Shown here: positions 18,291 through 21,800 of the stretch, piece by piece
Layout of the letters: each line of letters begins with the position of its first letter
How positions within the stretch are numbered: the first letter of the stretch is position 1
Assembly (NCBI GenBank): GCA_021464525.1
Contig: JADRCO010001172.1
Coordinates: 1-21,800, forward strand
DNA from: Rhizophagus sp. LPA8_4_AMF
Taxonomy: Eukaryota > Glomeromycota > Glomeromycetes > Glomerales > Glomeraceae
DNA length: 21,800 bases
Reading direction: 5' to 3'
Translations under genes and position numbers: made by a program
The notes under the pieces: model-generated
What the model saw: only the letters and a program-made list of their open reading frames with translations
The model's database searches: none
Told to the model about the DNA's origin: nothing

Positions 18291-18378
18291 GCACCACAAT
18301 GTAACCAGCACCATAGTAAAAGTTTACTATCTTTGTTAATAGTGAAAGCTCAGTACCTAGAAGGTTTCAAAGATAACA
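18291..18378 (+). pseudogene. P-loop ATPase-family scrap (post-Walker-B block)
   Basis: The plus-strand reading KFTIFVNSESSVPRRFQR (about 18320-18375) resembles the block that follows Walker B in a large family of P-loop ATPases I recall from Rhizophagus ('FVSSEGSVPRRM'), where the Ser and Arg residues lie in the sensor region. Only this block is recognisable; the piece just before it is in another frame. The longer frame at 18264-18593 over the same bases is judged a shadow. Assignment is from memory. Confidence 0.3.
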
Positions 18379-18530
18379 GAAAAAATATTAATAAATTGAT
18401 TTATACCTACAATTTATTTGTAAAAGTAACCAAAATTTTACTATTAAATTACACATTTTTCATATATATTATATTATTGCTTGAAAAAAGAGGCTCATTT
18501 TGGTACTTTCTGAACAGCAGTATGTCAAGC

Positions 18531-18609
18531 ATATGTCAAAAATACAAAATAAAAATATGTTTAGAATATGTTAAATATATGTCAAAAATATAAAGTAAAA
18601 ATATCTTTA
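18531..18609. repeat. 33-bp direct repeat, two copies
   Basis: Units at 18531-18563 and 18577-18609 begin ATATGTCAAAAATA and differ at about three positions; their starts are 46 nt apart. A shorter ATGTCAAGC word precedes them. This looks like a small local tandem duplication. Confidence 0.65.
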
Positions 18610-18669
18610 ACATCCGAATATTTGCCAGCATTATATAGATTAATTTGTGATATAAAAAAAAGGTATTAA

Positions 18670-18900
18670 GCAATGTGCTTTCAGTCATTAGCATTATCCT
18701 TTACATCATCTTGAAGAATATTAAGAATTTCTGGTTCTTATGTATCAATTGCCTAATATTATCATAGACAATGATAGGAATTTTGCCATATTTCTTAATT
18801 TTTGTATATTGTACTAACATGCTTAATGCTTTCATAGTTCTCTCTCATATTTAACTTCAAATACTATGACATCTAACCATCTCCCTATCTCCTACCCCCC
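18670..18900 (-). pseudogene. P-loop ATPase relic (Walker B region)
   Basis: Minus-strand pieces read, in order, WLDVIVFEVKYEREL (about 18830-18880), KALSMLVQYTKIKKYGKIPI then IVYDNIRQLIHKNQ (about 18730-18840), and PEILNILQDDVKDNAND (about 18680-18735). The hydrophobic strand IPIIVYDN is a Walker-B-like motif, and the run 'KYGKIPxIxxDNxxQL.HKxPEIL..LQDDxKDNAD' is as I remember an abundant ATPase family in Rhizophagus. No Walker A was found. The pieces lie in different frames, so the gene is broken. It sits on the opposite strand from the related scrap at 18291-18378, so the two come from different copies or an inversion. Confidence 0.45.
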
Positions 18901-19415
18901 TGATATCTAATTTGTTAATATACAGTTATTATACTATGAATATTTGTGCAATTAGCATTTCTTCAATTACTGAAAGTTTTATGAATTTCTTTAGGTACTT
19001 CTCCTGGATAATAACAATAAAACTTTGTTATGGTATATTTTGTAAATTTATTAAAACTTTTTCTACTATTTTCTGGGATTTGAAATAACCAACTTATAAA
19101 TTGTAATTATAATTTTAGTAAAAATAATTATCTTAGCTTTTTTTGTTTTATCAATAAAAAGATTTGGAAATTTTAAATCTATAATAAGAAAAAATCAAAT
19201 TCTAATATCAACATTGTATAATTGAATTGTGAAATCTGTTGATGTAGTTAATGAATAATGATACTATATTAAAAATACACTTTTTAGTCTTTTGTTTATT
19301 CATTATTCTTTTTAATGTTAATAACAATAAAAAACACATTTAAATTAACATATTTATTATATGTCTTCATTATTAAAAGATATATCTACCATACTTATTA
19401 TCATGCTGTTATTTA
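18901..19415. other. AT-rich, CpG-free stretch
   Basis: No supported coding frame. A pyrimidine run (CTCCCTATCTCCTACCCCCC) ends at 18900 just before it and is the most C-rich spot in the compartment. Confidence 0.4.
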
Positions 19416-19416
19416 T

Positions 19417-19735
19417 TTAAACATATATATATGCATATTCATTAATTTCAATATTATCAGTACCATTATATGGAATTAGCACTTTGACATTAATATATGT
19501 GTTTGAGATTTCTTTAAACAAATGATATTTTGCATTCTAGTTAAAAGTTTTGCATCCATTATTTATATCAACTTTCTTGAATTTAAAATCACCAAGATAT
19601 TAATTTTAAGTTTCTCTTTTATCTCATTAAAAATAAAATTATTTGAGCTTTACAGCTTTAATATTGATAATATTACTATCCATTTTAATAGATTCAAAGA
19701 TGTATTACCCAAAACTAAAAAATCCTGACTGGTCT
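19417..19735 (-). pseudogene. Decayed minus-strand coding stretch
   Basis: The minus strand reads YIFESIKMDSNIINIKAVKL (about 19640-19700), then GDFKFKKVDINNGCKTFN (about 19540-19600), then AKYHLFKEISNTYINVKVLI followed by PYNGTDNIEINEYAYIYV (about 19420-19530) and a stop. Interrupted several times but in one frame throughout, which is more than expected by chance. The plus frame at 19522-19728 is probably its shadow. No family is recognised; it could be part of the same decayed gene as the ATPase relic further along on this strand. Confidence 0.35.
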
Positions 19736-20100
19736 TGAAATTTCAATATTGATGTATAATAGAATAAGTATTTTTACTAGTAACTTATTATTTAGTTAAT
19801 AGTGTTAAGATCTTTTTTATCATAATTTATAAAAGGGTAATTTGTTGTATATTTTTCAAATTTGTTTAGTTTTGAGTTTGAAAAAATTTAAAAGAGGATG
19901 TTTTTTCTAATTAAAAGAGAGAATTTGGACATATTATATAAGTTTCTTTAATTTAAGGCTGGAAAATTAGATGATATAATTAAGTTCACATTTTGATGTC
20001 AATTTTTTTTTTCTGCAATATATAGTGATGTTTATTAGAGTTAATGTTAATATTACAAATAATAAAAAACTAGCTAATATAATTAACAATACTACCATCC
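19736..20100. other. AT-rich, CpG-free stretch
   Basis: Nothing supported on either strand. Confidence 0.45.
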
Positions 20101-20352
20101 ATCATCTTAAAGGACTCATATGTGTACTGTTGGTGGATGTTATCCCTACATAGGTAAGAATACATCAAAGCAGTTTATCTTAGAGAAACCTTCCTATAAT
20201 ATGAGGGATTTGGTATCCAAGGACCTGCTAATTTTGATATCAATTTAGATATTAAAATTATTATAATCATCTATGAATACAATAATAAGCACCTTCATCT
20301 GTATTCTAATCTTCAGACTCTTCCTTACTCATCTTGATTGGCATATTATCAA
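20101..20352 (-). pseudogene. Coding scraps, minus strand
   Basis: DNMPIKMSKEESED then NTDEGAYYCIHR (about 20275-20350) and, in another frame, VLGYQIPHIIGRFL and CILTYVGITSTNSTHMSP (about 20110-20225) read as protein on the minus strand. They lie between the 20448-20720 frame and the 19.4-19.7 kb stretch in the same orientation, so all may be parts of one old gene. No family is recognised. Confidence 0.25.
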
Positions 20353-20447
20353 ATAATAATTTATTATAATACAAGCTTTTATTCTAATGTAAAATGTATA
20401 TGTGTTAATAATGATTGCATGATAATTGCATGGTAGTAGGTAGTATA

Positions 20448-20720
20448 TTAATTACTGAAGCAAAAGGTCTTTCTAGCTTCAAGATATTTTAAGATAAGTT
20501 CTAATGTACTTTGTACTGTCCATTTATTGTAAATTTTCTGATATCTTTCTGGGATTCATAGATTAGGCAGAACATTTAGCTCATTGTTGAACAATTTAAA
20601 AGAATCTGGCCAAAAACTGGATGATAGAGAGATATAAAAAGCCCACTGCACTCCAAGGTCATAGGTTATATATTTAAATGATTTTATTAAGAGTGTACTA
20701 GAAAGATTTTTTGCACTCAT
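20448..20720 (-). pseudogene. 90-codon minus frame, nearly intact
   Basis: From ATG 20720 to TAA 20450-20448 a single frame runs with one interruption. It reads MSAKNLSSTLLIKSFKYITY, DLGVQWAFYISLSSSFWPDS, FKLFNNELNVLPNL, then IPERYQKIYNKWTVQSTLEL followed by ILKYLEARKTFCFSN. Three Trp, several Pro and a helical charged C-terminal half mark it as real coding sequence. It contains no CpG. It may be the first exon of the decayed minus-strand gene whose later parts lie at 20.1-20.35, 19.4-19.7 and 18.7-18.9 kb. The family is unknown. Confidence 0.4.
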
Positions 20721-21800
20721 TTAAATAGGATATGAGAATATTATAACTAAAGTAGAGTTTTTGAATATTAACTATGCTGATTTTCATTTCATGTTTTCAT
20801 ATGTTGTATAAAAGAACATAGCAATAATTTCTTTATTTTCATTATGAATTTACTAATTCTTTTAAACATGTATAGGTATATTTATGGTTTGTAATTTATT
20901 AATCTTAGAAAAATATTAAATAAGTTGATATACAGGAAGTTTGTGTTGATACTAAATATTTGGTTTATAAATTAAACATTAAATTTAATGCTAATTCCTG
21001 TGTATAAATTATTTTATTTATCTATTTATTGATACAGATATTAAGTGTACAATACAAATAACATTACTAATTATTTAAGCCATCATGTAATCTGTTTATT
21101 ACAATAGATCATGTGATTTGTAGTTAAGAATTATGAAAAATATGGAGAGAAAAAGAAAATACTTAGAAAGAAAAAGAGTAAATGTCCAATTTATATTAAA
21201 ATTAGTATTGGTATGTATCATGTATTTTTAATCATTCAGTGACACCAGTGATACAAAAAGAATTTTGCCACATATAACAACATCAAAGCCAAAGAATTAC
21301 TATAAAAATAAAGCCATAGCCACAAAATCACAATTCAATTTTTATATCAAATTGTAATCAAAATTATTTTATAATTTATATTACTAAAAAAAAAACTTGT
21401 TAAACTCAGCCTTATAAATTGAATCTTTTAATTATTCCATGAATAATCATATTAACTTTATTTCAGCAAAAATAATCATGTAATAGCATAGTTTAATAAT
21501 AATTGAAATCAGATAATCAGATAATCACATAGTTATTATTTTGTCATATGTCATTTAGGGCTCAGTTGATAATCATTAAGCCATTATAAGCTACTTTTTC
21601 TTATAATTTTTTTTTTTAAAGTAAATTACTTAATATATAAACTAATAGAGCACTGGATAATAGTACCAATGTGTAAAATACCACCTACAAAATTTTGTAA
21701 AATACTGTATATAAAGAAAAATTCCATAAACCCTATGAAAAGTTTTTATACTTAAAATATACTTAAAATTTTATTAAAATATACTTAAAATAAGTATCAA
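20721..21800. other. AT-rich, CpG-free right end
   Basis: No convincing coding frame on either strand. A short direct repeat, ACTTAAAATATACTTAAAAT-type, lies at about 21751-21793 (three ATACTTAAAAT copies). CAGTGACACCAGTGATAC near 21237 is a loose echo of the palindrome at 5912-5925. No CpG was found. Confidence 0.45.

Noticed and set aside
19522-19728. 68-codon plus-strand frame
   Set aside because: The minus strand over the same bases reads as better protein; the plus frame is hydrophobic noise.

Overview
The window looks like nuclear DNA of an AT-rich eukaryote, most probably an arbuscular mycorrhizal (Glomeromycotina, Rhizophagus-like) fungus. This is inferred from the extreme AT content, short fungal-type introns with GT...TAG ends, a gene for a seven-helix membrane protein of a kind I associate with these fungi, decayed P-loop ATPase fragments, and a background crowded with broken genes and DNA-transposon relics. 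No tRNA, rRNA, CRISPR array, operon or bacterial signal was seen. No database search was possible, so the species call is inference.

Layout. 1-500: CpG-rich palindromic repeats (an abutting TTAACCGGTTAA array, then a cluster of CCATCGGTG hairpins). 552-707: a small ORF. 2200-2673: possible 3' end of a membrane-anchored or GPI-anchored protein gene. 2970-5438, minus strand: a long, badly decayed, unrecognised gene. 5929-6450, plus strand: a second decayed gene behind a palindrome-rich start region. 6700-9300: AT-rich DNA with small coding scraps and hairpins. 9332-9449: a long near-perfect inverted repeat (MITE-like). 10210-11277: the one gene that looks whole, three exons encoding a protein of about 302 residues with seven membrane segments and a cytoplasmic tail. 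11300-14200: low-complexity T-rich DNA with small tandem and palindromic arrays. 14198-15217, minus strand: DNA-transposase relics, a Tc1/mariner-like D..34..E core butted against a piggyBac-like motif. 15.2-21.8 kb: a compartment almost free of CpG (4 CpGs counted in about 6.6 kb) that still holds traces of several genes on both strands, including P-loop ATPase pieces.

How it fits together. The genes do not form a pathway or a defence-style system. The picture is one live-looking receptor-like gene inside a repeat-rich, gene-poor region, next to an old compartment whose CpGs appear to have been lost, as expected after long cytosine methylation. I found no convincing new multi-gene system. 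The most useful observations are the sharp CpG boundary, the intact seven-helix gene, the joined transposase relics and the palindromic repeat families.
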